From the NCBI RefSeq assembly GCF_900048895.1, contig NZ_LT160635.1, forward strand, positions 186,937 through 250,936: 64,000 nt of DNA, read 5' to 3'. Every line of letters begins with the position of its first letter. Positions within the stretch are counted from its first letter, which is position 1. The stretch is from Neglectibacter timonensis. Lineage in GTDB: Bacteria > Bacillota > Clostridia > Oscillospirales > Acutalibacteraceae. Of the stretch, positions 31,331-39,975 are shown piece after piece. Made by a program: the position numbers and the translations under genes. The notes beneath the pieces were generated by a model that saw nothing but the letters and a program-made list of their open reading frames with translations, was not told where the DNA came from and ran no database searches.

Positions 31331-32800
31331 CTATTTCCAGAGGGACGCGCCGTCATAGACGTTCATGGCGGTGTCCCAATAGCCCAGCCTCCGGCATTCC
31401 GAGACGATGAGGCGGCGGATCTGTTCAAATATGGCGGCTGTTTTCCCGGCGAACAGGCCGCCGTCGGGCAGTTGTTCCACGGCTTCGCGGCATGCCCGGT
31501 AAATTTCCAGGTTCTGGGGGTTTATGTCACGGCATACCAGTTTCGGAATACTTCTGCCGATGCTGAAATTCCTGGCCAATATCCCATAGATTTCCCGCAG
31601 CGCGTCGTAGCCGATGTGTTCTGTGATAAAGTCCAGCAGGGTGCGGGGGATCAGCTGATGTTCGTAAGGCTGTTCCTCCTGCCGGCGGAGCGCCGCCTGA
31701 AGGCGCCTTGTGTCTTCGGGCGTTATCAAGGCGGCCGCGTGGGCTGCGGCAGGCTCCACCGTCAGGGTCAGCAGCTCCAGACTGTCCAGGTACCGCCGCA
31801 CATGGCAGGCGATGGATTCGGGGGAAATCCGGATCCTCTGAAGCGCCGTCAGATCCATCTCCACTGAAATGCCCCGCCGGGGCGCCGCCGTCACCACACC
31901 CCAGTCCCGCAGCATCTTCACCGCTTTGACGGAGGTATCCCGGCTCACGCCGTAGGTTTTCTGAAGCTGGTCATGGGTGGGCAAATGGTCGCCGGGCTGG
32001 TAACGGCCGATGGCGATGAGGCCCAGCAGGTCCAGGCACATGGTGGAATACCGCTCTTGGGCCAGGCTGAGCTGTTCTCCCAATTCCTCCGCCTCTGCCA
32101 GCATGGGACAGGGGGAGAGAAGCTGATGGAACTGCTGCCCTTCCGCCTGCTCCGCAATGATCCGGTATTGGCGGAAGACGGCGTCCAGCTGCACCTGCTC
32201 CGGCACGCCGCCTGCCTTCGCCGCCTGCAGCAGCGCTTCGATATGGGAACGGTATTGCGCCCGGTCTTCCAGGGAACTCCGGGGCGGCTCCTTTCCCCGA
32301 AAGCCCAGGCTGTCCACAACCCGCAGGAGCAGCTCGTTCTCATTTCTGGCGATGAAAAAGCGCCCCAGCCTGCTGGAGAGCCGCCAGAAATCCTCGGGAC
32401 GGCTTGGGTCCATCTGAGCGAGAATCCTCTCGGGCGTGCGCCAGTCTCCGCCGGTACACAGCCGCAGCCCCCGCAGGTAGATGGGGCGGCAGAGCAGGTC
32501 CGCCGTACGCATCAAATCGTCCACCTGGGCCGGGTCCGCCCTTCTCGCGTTCTGCAGCGCCTGCCCCTGGGGCAGGGGGGAGGCGGAGAGGACAACGGGC
32601 CGTTTCCTGGGCATTATCTCCAAAAACCCGTTCTGCTCCAGCAGCTCCAGCGCCCGGCGAACCGTCCGTTCCGAGGTCCCCAGTTCCCTGCACAGCACGG
32701 ACCTGCCGGGAAGCCTGGCGCCCACAGGAAGGAGGCCGGATTCGATTTTGTTTTTGAGCTGCCGGTAGGCCCGCTCATATTGAATCACGCCGCTTTTCAT
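31331..32800 (-). CDS. double GntR winged-helix regulator, 489 aa
   Basis: Two GntR-type winged helices in one chain: residues about 5-72 (YRQLKNKIESGLLPVGARLP, TSERTVRRALELLEQNGFLE) and about 245-315 (STMCLDLLGLIAIGRYQPGD, GVSRDTSVKAVKMLRDWGVV). Each is followed by a mostly helical region of about 170 residues resembling FCD-type effector domains. GntR regulators normally have one such unit in about 240 residues, so this looks like an internal duplication or fusion. It sits 14 bases after the solute-binding protein gene and before the diguanylate cyclase gene. It probably controls the operon or its output genes. Confidence 0.8.
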   Translation of the reverse strand: MKSGVIQYERAYRQLKNKIESGLLPVGARLPGRSVLCRELGTSERTVRRALELLEQNGFLEIMPRKRPVVLSASPLPQGQALQNARRADPAQVDDLMRTADLLCRPIYLRGLRLCTGGDWRTPERILAQMDPSRPEDFWRLSSRLGRFFIARNENELLLRVVDSLGFRGKEPPRSSLEDRAQYRSHIEALLQAAKAGGVPEQVQLDAVFRQYRIIAEQAEGQQFHQLLSPCPMLAEAEELGEQLSLAQERYSTMCLDLLGLIAIGRYQPGDHLPTHDQLQKTYGVSRDTSVKAVKMLRDWGVVTAAPRRGISVEMDLTALQRIRISPESIACHVRRYLDSLELLTLTVEPAAAHAAALITPEDTRRLQAALRRQEEQPYEHQLIPRTLLDFITEHIGYDALREIYGILARNFSIGRSIPKLVCRDINPQNLEIYRACREAVEQLPDGGLFAGKTAAIFEQIRRLIVSECRRLGYWDTAMNVYDGASLWK

Positions 32801-32814
32801 TCCCGTACCCGCTT

Positions 32815-34164
32815 TCAGTCTTCTTTGTTTCCGCTTTCCTCATCGGACGCACGCCCCTGTTCCAGGGCGGTGTTGCAGCTTTCGTCGATGGCCGCCGCCG
32901 CCTCCTCCGGCGATTTTTCCCCGGTGAGCAGATCGTTGATGTTCCGGTAAAACACATCCCGGACGCCCTGCCAGTTGAGGCTGCCGCGGATATTGTCCAC
33001 GGTATCGGCGGTGTTTTCCCCGTAGGCTTTCAGCATCCAGATCTCATCCTGGTACTGCTGGGTGACGGATTTGCTCACCGGAAGGGTGCCCAGCGTATAC
33101 TTCATCGCCTCCCCGTCCGACAGGAGGAAGCTGAGAAAGTCCTTGGCAACCTGTATTTTTGTTTCATCCCCGTTGTCAAACACGCAGAAGCCGTTGCTGG
33201 AAGTGGTGCAGAAACCCGCGCCCGAAGGGTCGGGGAAGTTGGCGGTGAACACGTCTACCCCCTTGTTTCTGGCGTCCCACAGGTTGGTCAGGTTTCCCAC
33301 GCACATGGCCAGCTGCTGGTTGTAGAACAGGTTGACGCAGTCCAGCAGTTCCAGGTTCTCCGCCCCTTTGGGAGTGATCCCCTGTTGGTCCATCTCCTTG
33401 ATCCAGGCAAGGGCCTGTATCCCCTCCGGCGTGTTCACCGAAAAATTTCCGTTTTCATCGTAGAGAGGGCAGCCGTAGGCCCGCAGCAGGGTCATGATGT
33501 GGCTGTCCCCCTGGCTGTTGGCGGCGTACATCATAAAAGCGAAGGTGTTTTCATCGGTCAGGGATTCCTTGAGCCTTTGGCAGATGAGGTTGAATTCCTC
33601 CGTGGACCAGTGGGCCACGGAATCGTCCTGGGGAATGTATTCCTCCAGGCCTGCGGCCTGCATCATGGTCCGGTTTACCATCAGCGTATTTTGCAGCTGG
33701 TGGTAGGGCAGGGTATATACCTTCCCGCCGACGGTGTTCTGCTTCCAGATGGATTCATCCACGTCGCTGCGCAGCTCCGGGGTGATCATGTCGTCCAGGG
33801 GGACCAGCCATCCCCGCTTCACATACAGCGGCACGTTCCAGGAGCCTGCGAAGAAGATATCGGCGGCCTCCGGCGTTCCGTACTTGTCGGCCAGCTGCGC
33901 CTGTTCGTCCAGATAGTCGTAACGGCTGATGGAAAATTCCACGTCGTACTTGTCATACTGCGCCTGGAAACGTTCCGCCGCAGCCGTGAGCATGTCGTAA
34001 ACCTCGGCCTCGCCCGCCCCGGGGATGTTCCCAAGCCCAATGGGCGGCGTTTTGACGGTGAGCGTCACCTTCTCCGGCTCCGCCGGTTCCTGCGCCCGGC
34101 AGCCCGCCGGGGAGAGGCAGAGCGCCGCCGCCAGCAGGGCGCAGAGCAGGTTTCTTTTCCTCAT
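32815..34164 (-). CDS. extracellular solute-binding lipoprotein (family 1-like)
   Basis: 449 residues. Signal peptide MRKRNLLCALLAAALCLSPA with lipobox SPAGC, then a carbohydrate-type periplasmic-binding fold (DIFFAGSWNVPLYVKRGWLV, GGKVYTLPYHQLQNTLMVNR, GFCVFDNGDETKIQVAKDFL). No permease or ATPase gene is near. Instead it overlaps the hybrid kinase gene by four bases (ATGA), so it probably serves as a ligand-binding partner for sensing rather than transport. Its ligand is presumably a sugar or oligosaccharide by family. Confidence 0.9.
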   Translation of the reverse strand: MRKRNLLCALLAAALCLSPAGCRAQEPAEPEKVTLTVKTPPIGLGNIPGAGEAEVYDMLTAAAERFQAQYDKYDVEFSISRYDYLDEQAQLADKYGTPEAADIFFAGSWNVPLYVKRGWLVPLDDMITPELRSDVDESIWKQNTVGGKVYTLPYHQLQNTLMVNRTMMQAAGLEEYIPQDDSVAHWSTEEFNLICQRLKESLTDENTFAFMMYAANSQGDSHIMTLLRAYGCPLYDENGNFSVNTPEGIQALAWIKEMDQQGITPKGAENLELLDCVNLFYNQQLAMCVGNLTNLWDARNKGVDVFTANFPDPSGAGFCTTSSNGFCVFDNGDETKIQVAKDFLSFLLSDGEAMKYTLGTLPVSKSVTQQYQDEIWMLKAYGENTADTVDNIRGSLNWQGVRDVFYRNINDLLTGEKSPEEAAAAIDESCNTALEQGRASDEESGNKED

Positions 34165-36296
34165 GAAATTCCCTCCCGTTCCTTGATTGTCGCAATCTTT
34201 TTCAGCAGCAGCTTGATGTCCAGCGGCTTGGTGGCCACGTCGTCCATGCCGGAGGCAAGGGCTTTTTCCACGTCCTCGCTGAAGGCGTTGGCGGTCATGG
34301 CGATGATGGGGACCGTGGACGCGTCCGGCCGGGACAGCGCACGGATGCGCCGCGCCGCCTCGTTGCCGTCCATCACCGGCATCTGGACGTCCATCAAAAT
34401 CAGGTCAAACCAGGAAGGCGCGCTGGCTTCAAATGCTTCCAGGGCCTCCTGCCCGTTCCGGGCCTCCGTCAACTGGCAGCCCTGCTCTTCCAGAATGGAC
34501 ACCACGATCATCCGGTTGATCTCATTGTCCTCCACGGCCAGGATGCGTTTTCCATTCAGGGACCAGGCCGCGTCCGGGGAATCCTCCGCCGGGCCCTTCT
34601 CTCCGGAGGGCGCCGCCGCGGGGAAGGGGATGGAAACGGTGAACACCGTCCCCTTTCCCAGCTGGCTTTCCACCGAGATGGAGCCGCCCATCTTCTCCGC
34701 CAGGGTCTTGCTCAAGGTTGTGCCCAGCCCGGTGCCGTTCTGGGAGGCGACGCGCCGCTCCTGCTCAAATGGCGTCCAGATGCGCTGCAGAAATTCCGGG
34801 CTCATGCCGCAGCCCGTATCGGCCACCTGAAATACGGTGCGGACCAGGCCGCCGGCCGGCTCTTGGTTCACGGTGAGGGAAACCTCACCGCCCTCGGGCG
34901 TGAATTTCACCGCGTTGCCCAGCAGGTTCGTGAGAATCTGCTTGACGCGCAGGGCGTCCCCCTCCACCAGGGGCTGCTTCAGGCCGCCGCAGTCCAGCCG
35001 GAACTGCAGGCCCTTGTTTTCCACCTGGTTTTCCAGCAGAACCTGCACCTCTTCCATCAGAAGCTTCAAATCCATCTCTTTGGGATAGAGCTCCAGCTGC
35101 CCGCTCTCAATTTTCGACATGTCCAGAACGTCGGTGATGACGCTCTGTAAAAACGACGCGGATACCTCCGCTTTTTTTAAGTATCCCTTTAGCTTTTTGG
35201 GATCGTCCAGACTCTGGCGCATGAGGTACTGCAGCCCTACAATGCCGTTGAGGGGCGTGCGGATTTCATGGCTCATGTTGGCTAAGAAGGCGGATTTTGC
35301 CTGCTCCGAGGCCCGGGCGACCTTTGCCGCGTTCACCGTGTGGTAGATGAAATAAGTGACCAGCAGAATCAGCGCGCCCAGCACAAGGAAAAAGGGGAGG
35401 GAACGGGAGATCAGCGTCTTCACCTGATCCTCCGTCACCTGGGTGGAGACCCGCACCACCAGATACCACTCGTTCCCGGCATGATGGTCCAGGGATTGGA
35501 ACAGGGCGTAATAGGAGCTTCCGTCCAGGCTGTATTCCACGAACAGGCTTTCCCCCTGCTCCACCGCCTGGAGGCAGGCTTCCAGCGAGCCTCCGTTTTT
35601 GAACTGGGCGCGGGCCAGGGGTGTCAGAAAATTGTTGTCCGGGGTGCTGTACTGCTGGCTCGCCGTAATGATGTCGCCGGATTTTTGCATGACGACGGCG
35701 ATTCCCTGTCCGTCAAAGCTCTCCAGCCGCATTTGATCGGCAATTTCCTCGATGGACACCAAACCCACCGCGCCGTTGATCTCTTTCTCCCCGCAGAGGA
35801 CCGGTTCGGCCAGACGCACGCCGTAAACCAGGAACTCGCCCCATTTTTCCCGGCTGACCTCGTCGTACCGGATGGCGAAACGGCCGTCCGCACGCTGGAA
35901 TTCATCCGCCCAGGGCATATCCTGAAGGGAGCTTTTCAAATAGGAGCTGTTGTACGCCTCGCCGTCCGTGGTGATGAGGTAGAGCGTGTGAAAGGAGGTG
36001 GTTTTGGCCTCCACCCCCAGGTTATAGAGTACGTCCTCAAACCGGCTCTCCCTGGCGGCATTAATCCGGTTGAGGATCACCTGCAGGTACTCGGTCTTGC
36101 TGTCCATCTGGTTGATGATATTCAGGTGGTCGTGATCCGCAATCTGTTCCATAAAGGACAGCGTCGTGGAATATACCGCCTGCTCGACGCTTTGATAGTA
36201 CAGCCAGTAGCCGCCGCCCAGGACGCAGAAGGAGACCAGCAGAATCAGCGCCCATACCCGCAGGCTGCGCCTGTTTGCCTTCAAAGTCCTGCTCAT
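34161..36296 (-). CDS. hybrid histidine kinase with dCache sensor and receiver domain
   Basis: 711 residues. TM about 13-33, extracytoplasmic dCache-like domain about 40-320, second TM about 325-345 region, HisKA with FLANMSHEIRTPLNGIVG (phospho-accepting histidine), HATPase with NLLGNAVKFTPEGG, DTGCGM and GTGLGTTLS, and a C-terminal receiver domain with AVEDNEIN and LILMDVQMPVMDG (phospho-accepting aspartate about 634). No Hpt domain or separate DNA-binding regulator is encoded nearby, so phosphotransfer output is unresolved. The ATG at 36296 follows GGAGG. First gene of the five-gene operon. Confidence 0.92.
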   Translation of the reverse strand: MSRTLKANRRSLRVWALILLVSFCVLGGGYWLYYQSVEQAVYSTTLSFMEQIADHDHLNIINQMDSKTEYLQVILNRINAARESRFEDVLYNLGVEAKTTSFHTLYLITTDGEAYNSSYLKSSLQDMPWADEFQRADGRFAIRYDEVSREKWGEFLVYGVRLAEPVLCGEKEINGAVGLVSIEEIADQMRLESFDGQGIAVVMQKSGDIITASQQYSTPDNNFLTPLARAQFKNGGSLEACLQAVEQGESLFVEYSLDGSSYYALFQSLDHHAGNEWYLVVRVSTQVTEDQVKTLISRSLPFFLVLGALILLVTYFIYHTVNAAKVARASEQAKSAFLANMSHEIRTPLNGIVGLQYLMRQSLDDPKKLKGYLKKAEVSASFLQSVITDVLDMSKIESGQLELYPKEMDLKLLMEEVQVLLENQVENKGLQFRLDCGGLKQPLVEGDALRVKQILTNLLGNAVKFTPEGGEVSLTVNQEPAGGLVRTVFQVADTGCGMSPEFLQRIWTPFEQERRVASQNGTGLGTTLSKTLAEKMGGSISVESQLGKGTVFTVSIPFPAAAPSGEKGPAEDSPDAAWSLNGKRILAVEDNEINRMIVVSILEEQGCQLTEARNGQEALEAFEASAPSWFDLILMDVQMPVMDGNEAARRIRALSRPDASTVPIIAMTANAFSEDVEKALASGMDDVATKPLDIKLLLKKIATIKEREGIS

Positions 36297-36438
36297 TTTC
36301 CTGCCTCCCCTCCTGTATGCCGCCTGTGCAAAGTAAAAAGTGCAATCTGGGAACCTATACAGACTAATTAACCCAAAAACCCCTGTCCCGCAGGCATATC
36401 CCAGAATTTTCAAAACTGGGTACTTCTGCAGTCTATTT

Positions 36439-36467
36439 ATTATAACATCTGTACTGCTGTTTGGCAA
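36439..36467 (-). promoter_or_regulatory. sigma-A promoter of the five-gene signalling operon
   Basis: Minus-strand TTGCCA (36467-36462), 17-bp spacer, TATAAT (36444-36439). The transcript would have a leader of about 135 bases containing CCCAG/CTGGG and AGACT/AGTCT pairings. I saw no match to known c-di-GMP riboswitch cores. Confidence 0.65.
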
Positions 36468-36616
36468 GATTGAGGAAAGCGATATTTATGCCTGCAGGGC
36501 CAAAAGCGGTCTGGACAGCAAAGACCGGCCCAAACGGGCTGGCCTTCCAGGAGGAGGCCAAGAGTCTGTGCCGGGTTTTGCCAAAGGCTTCTCCCGTTGG
36601 GATCTTTTCCCGGGGC

Positions 36617-36841
36617 CTATGCGTTAACCTGCTTTTTCTCCGTTCTTCCCAAAAGATAATCCAACGAGACTTCAAAGACATCCGCAATTTTCAGCAGGAT
36701 TTCCACTTTGGGTTCCCGCGTCATCAGCTCATAATTTTGATACGTCTTCTCGGTGATATCGCAATAGATTGCAACCTCCCGCTGGGTGAACCCTTTCTCT
36801 TTTCTGCATTGTTTTAACCGTTCTGCCAATATTTCTCTCAT
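36617..36841 (-). CDS. XRE family regulator, 74 aa
   Basis: A single Cro/C1-type HTH: LAERLKQCRKEKGFTQREVA, then EKTYQNYELMTREPKVEILL and the FEVSLDYLLGRTE ending usual in clostridial XRE proteins. It starts at ATG 36841. It is divergent from the small zinc-ribbon gene at 36942; ACAATTGT (36854) and CCAACGATTGTTGG (36903) palindromes flank the divergent promoter and are likely binding sites. Confidence 0.8.
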   Translation of the reverse strand: MREILAERLKQCRKEKGFTQREVAIYCDITEKTYQNYELMTREPKVEILLKIADVFEVSLDYLLGRTEKKQVNA

Positions 36842-36863
36842 ATTCCATCACCTACAATTGTTC

Positions 36864-36916
36864 TTGACTTAACAAGTATAGGAAGATAGAATGAAGGGTA
36901 TACCAACGATTGTTGG
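36864..36916 (+). promoter_or_regulatory. promoter of the zinc-ribbon gene with palindromic operator
   Basis: TTGACT (36864-36869), 17-bp spacer, TAGAAT (36887-36892), followed by the palindrome CCAACGATTGTTGG (36903-36916) at about the transcription start. Likely repressed by the adjacent XRE protein. Confidence 0.55.
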
Positions 36917-36941
36917 TGAATTTGTTTAAAGGACAAAAACT

Positions 36942-37241
36942 ATGGCAAACTTTTGCTTAAAATGCTGGAACGAGATGAATGGTACGGACTGTTCTCCCCG
37001 AAAATACCGGATGTCTGAGGAGTTGGAGCTATGTGAGGGGTGCGGCAAATGGACGAATGTGGTTCTGGGGGAACGCGGGTATTCCTATGGGAATAAACTG
37101 AAGTTCCTTCTGGTTCCTTTCAGGGCTGCTGGGGCAGTTTTATATGTCTTATGGAGAATCCTCCTTTTGCCCTATTTGATCTGCAGGCAGTACAGGAAAA
37201 AGAAGAAGGGACGGGGTCAAAAACAGCCGCCGCCTGTTTGA
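36942..37241 (+). CDS. small zinc-ribbon-like membrane protein, 99 aa
   Basis: Two CxxC pairs (CLKC at residues 5-8, CEGC at 32-35) suggest a zinc ribbon. A hydrophobic segment (about 57-80) is followed by a strongly basic tail (RKKKKGRG). A cytoplasmic zinc finger anchored by one or two helices is plausible. Not a family I recognise. It is divergently paired with an XRE regulator and ends shortly before a strong terminator. Confidence 0.6.
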   Translation: MANFCLKCWNEMNGTDCSPRKYRMSEELELCEGCGKWTNVVLGERGYSYGNKLKFLLVPFRAAGAVLYVLWRILLLPYLICRQYRKKKKGRGQKQPPPV

Positions 37242-37268
37242 CGGCGCCGCGCCGCCCGGAACGGCGTG

Positions 37269-37309
37269 AAAAAGCTCCATGGGAAGAGAACCTTCCCATG
37301 GAGCTTTTT
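37269..37309. terminator. perfect 18-bp bidirectional terminator
   Basis: AAAAAGCTCCATGGGAAG (37269-37286), loop AGAAC, and its exact complement (37292-37309) ending in TTTTT. It serves the plus-strand zinc-ribbon gene and the convergent isomerase gene. Confidence 0.85.
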
Positions 37310-37385
37310 GTTTTCCATTTGATTGTCTGAAAGGACCCCGCAGGCCCGCGGAGCCCTTCCTGCGGCGGGACTTTGCCTTTCAGGC

Positions 37386-38864
37386 TCAGGCGAAGGGGTT
37401 TTCGCTCTTGTAGAGCATACCCTTGGGCTGGTTGAAGCCGATGTCCTGAACGCCCAGGAACTTGAACACCTCGAACAGGGCCTTGCCGTGATGGCCGAAG
37501 GCCACGGCGCCGTGGTGGGGGTAGTTCTTCTCGATGAGCACATGGCGGTAGAAGCGGCCCATTTCAGGGATGGCGAACACGCCGATGCCGCCGAAGGAGC
37601 GGGTGGGAACCGGCAGGACCTCGCCCTGGGCCACATAGGCCCGCAGCTCGCAGTCCGCGGTGCTCTGGAGGCGGAAGAAGGTGATGTCGCCGGGGACGAT
37701 GTCGCCCTCCAGGGTGCCCTGGGTGACCTCCTCAGGCAGGTTGCGCGCCATGATCATCTGATACTTCATGGTGGGGGCGCACAGCTTCTTGGAGCAGGTG
37801 TTGCCGCAGTGGAAGCCCATGAAGGTGTCGGTGAGGCTGTAATCGTATTTGCCCTTGATGTCGGCTTCGTACATGTCCTTGGGGACCGTGTTGTTGATGT
37901 CCAGCAGGGTGACCATGTCGCCGCTGACGCAGGCGCCGATAAACTCGGAAAGGGTGCCATAGATGTCCACCTCGCAGGAGACGGGGATGCCCCGGCCCGT
38001 GAGACGGGAGTTGACGTAGCAGGGCACAAAGCCGAACTGGGTCTGGAAGGCGGGCCAGCATTTGCTGGTGAGGGCCACATACTTGCGGTAGCCCCTGTGC
38101 TCCTCCACCCAATCCAGCAGGGTGAGCTCATACTGGGCCAGCTTGCTGAGGATTTCGGGCTTCTTGTTGCCCTCGCCCAGCTCCTGCTCCATCTCCTTCA
38201 CCACGCCGGGGATGCGCTCGTCGCCGGCGTGCTTGTTGAAGGCCTCGAACAGGTCCAGCTCGGAATTTTCCTCGATTTCCACGCCCAGGTCGTACAGGCG
38301 CTTGATGGGCGCGTTGCAGGCCAGGAAGTTCAGCGGCCGGGGGCCGAAGCTGATGATCTTCAAATCCTTCAGGCCCACAAGGGCGCGGGCGATGGGGATG
38401 AACTCGTGGATTCTGTCGGCGCAGTCCTCTGCGTCGCCCACGGGGTTTTCCGGTATGTAGGCCTTGATTTCCCGGAGCTTCAGGTTATAGCTGGCGTTGA
38501 GCATGCCGCAGTAGGCGTCGCCGCGGCCACCCACCAGGTCGTCGCCGGATTCCTCCGCGGCGGCAATGAACATGGCGGGACCGTCAAAATGCTTGGCCAG
38601 CAGGGTTTCGGAGATTTCCGGGCCGAAGTTGCCCAGGTACACCACCAGCGCGTTGCAGCCGGCGTTCTTCACGTCTTCCAGCGCCTGCACCATATGGATT
38701 TCGCTTTCCACAATGCAGACGGGGCACTCGTACACGCCCTCGCTGCCGTATTTTTCGGTATAGGCCTTCATCAGGGCTTTTCTCCGGTTGACGGAGAGGG
38801 TTTCCGGGAAACAGTCGCGGGAAACGGCGACGACGCCGACCTTGACTTCAGGGGTATTGTTCAT
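37386..38864 (-). CDS. L-fucose/D-arabinose isomerase family protein
   Basis: 492 residues of the FucI/AraA-like fold, which interconverts aldose and ketose sugars using Mn2+. Candidate metal ligands are the glutamate in SCEVDIYG, the aspartate in VTLLDINN and a C-terminal histidine in PHHGAVAFGHHG. The N-terminal half has VGVVAVSRDCFPETLSVNRR and the FDGPAMFIAAAEES segment of this family. It starts at ATG 38864 with GGAGG eleven bases upstream. No kinase or aldolase gene is adjacent, so the sugar is uncertain, but the promoter carries an AraR-type operator. Confidence 0.85.
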   Translation of the reverse strand: MNNTPEVKVGVVAVSRDCFPETLSVNRRKALMKAYTEKYGSEGVYECPVCIVESEIHMVQALEDVKNAGCNALVVYLGNFGPEISETLLAKHFDGPAMFIAAAEESGDDLVGGRGDAYCGMLNASYNLKLREIKAYIPENPVGDAEDCADRIHEFIPIARALVGLKDLKIISFGPRPLNFLACNAPIKRLYDLGVEIEENSELDLFEAFNKHAGDERIPGVVKEMEQELGEGNKKPEILSKLAQYELTLLDWVEEHRGYRKYVALTSKCWPAFQTQFGFVPCYVNSRLTGRGIPVSCEVDIYGTLSEFIGACVSGDMVTLLDINNTVPKDMYEADIKGKYDYSLTDTFMGFHCGNTCSKKLCAPTMKYQMIMARNLPEEVTQGTLEGDIVPGDITFFRLQSTADCELRAYVAQGEVLPVPTRSFGGIGVFAIPEMGRFYRHVLIEKNYPHHGAVAFGHHGKALFEVFKFLGVQDIGFNQPKGMLYKSENPFA

Positions 38865-38887
38865 CTTTTCAAGTCCTCCGTTTCGTA

Positions 38888-38942
38888 AAATTGTACGAAC
38901 AATTTGTGCTTTCATCATAGCGCAAAACCGCAAAAAAAGCAA
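38888..38942 (-). promoter_or_regulatory. isomerase promoter with AraR-like operator
   Basis: Minus-strand TTGCTT (38942-38937), 17-bp spacer, TATGAT (38919-38914), followed by the palindrome AAATTGTTCGTACAATTT (38905-38888) over the expected transcription start. Its TTGTNCGTACAA core matches the Bacillus AraR operator consensus. Confidence 0.65.
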
Positions 38943-39147
38943 GAGCTTTTTCGGGAAAAGGGGGACAAAACCCATAGCGGAAAAAGGGCGGCACAGGGCG
39001 GCGTGCCAGGCTTCTTCCAATCTGAAGCCCGCGGCTGTGTGAGGATTCGGCTGAAACTCGAGCGCCGCGCCGTTTTTTGTGGAAACCGGGGCCGGGCTGT
39101 GCTATACTGAAGCCAAAAAGGGGCTATGGAAAGGTAGGAAGTGAAAC

Positions 39148-39729
39148 ATGGGAAATCTTATGGTTCTGGAAGCGACGCTGCAGGATTCCCTGCGCGGAAT
39201 TTTGGGGGACGCCGCTGCGGTGCTGGTGGTATTCGGCGCTGTGTTCTCCCTGCTCAACTGCTTTTTGGGATACCGGCTTGTCAAGCTCTGGTCCGCGCTG
39301 TGCGGGTTTGCGGTGGGCTGGGTTGCGGCGTTTGCCGTGTCCATGCATTTTCTGGCGAACGCGGGCGTCAGCGCGGTCATCGGGATTGCGGCGGGGCTTC
39401 TGCTGGGAGGAATCGCCTTTTTCCTCTACAAGGCGGGCGTCTTTGTGCTGTGCGTATTCCTGGTGTTTTTCCTGTGCGTGGGGCTGATCCCCATCCAGTG
39501 GCTGGCCATTGTGCTGGGCCTGGCGCTGGGCATCGCCGTGGGCGTGTTGGCCATGAAGTTTATGCGCGAGGTGCTGATTTTCACCACGGCCATCAGCGGC
39601 GGAATGAACGCCGCAAACGCCCTGCTTCCGGTTTTCGGCCTGCAAAATGCGGCAGCCGCACTGATCGTGGGCCTGGCGCTGGCGGTTCTGGGCATTGTGG
39701 TGCAGTGGAAGACCACGGCAAAGGCGTGA
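39148..39729 (+). CDS. DUF4203/TMEM198-like membrane protein
   Basis: 193 residues with about seven hydrophobic helices rich in glycine and alanine (ALGIAVGVLAMKFMREVLIF; FLGYRLVKLWSALCGFAVGW). This pattern matches small multi-helix DUF4203-type proteins of unknown function. The ATG at 39148 follows AGGTAGGAAGTG; TATACT near 39101 may be its -10. No enzyme motif is visible. It precedes the CarD gene by about 245 bases but has a separate promoter. Confidence 0.65.
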   Translation: MGNLMVLEATLQDSLRGILGDAAAVLVVFGAVFSLLNCFLGYRLVKLWSALCGFAVGWVAAFAVSMHFLANAGVSAVIGIAAGLLLGGIAFFLYKAGVFVLCVFLVFFLCVGLIPIQWLAIVLGLALGIAVGVLAMKFMREVLIFTTAISGGMNAANALLPVFGLQNAAAALIVGLALAVLGIVVQWKTTAKA

Positions 39730-39824
39730 AGCAGGACAGGGGATTTTTCTGCAGCCGGAAATTTTGTGAAAAATGCAGAGACGGAGGCCCGGCGGGGCCC
39801 AACGGGTCTTTGTGGAATTTGCCC

Positions 39825-39854
39825 ATGACATTTTTTTGGGAAAAGTGATATACT
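39825..39854 (+). promoter_or_regulatory. promoter of the first CarD gene
   Basis: ATGACA (39825-39830), 18-bp spacer, TATACT (39849-39854), about 120 bases upstream of the ATG. The leader between is unremarkable apart from a GCGG-rich stretch. Confidence 0.5.
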
Positions 39855-39975
39855 AATAATAGAGTCAACAACGTGCGGTTTGCTTCGCGGAACACAAATT
39901 CTGTTGCGGCGGCCGTACGTTTTTTGTTTTTGAAGCTGCCGCGCTGAGCGGCCATGTGAAAGAGAGGGAAAGCCC

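Noticed and set aside
36297..36466. c-di-GMP riboswitch upstream of the signalling operon
   Set aside because: No match to the conserved type I or II aptamer cores could be seen; only a generic fold.
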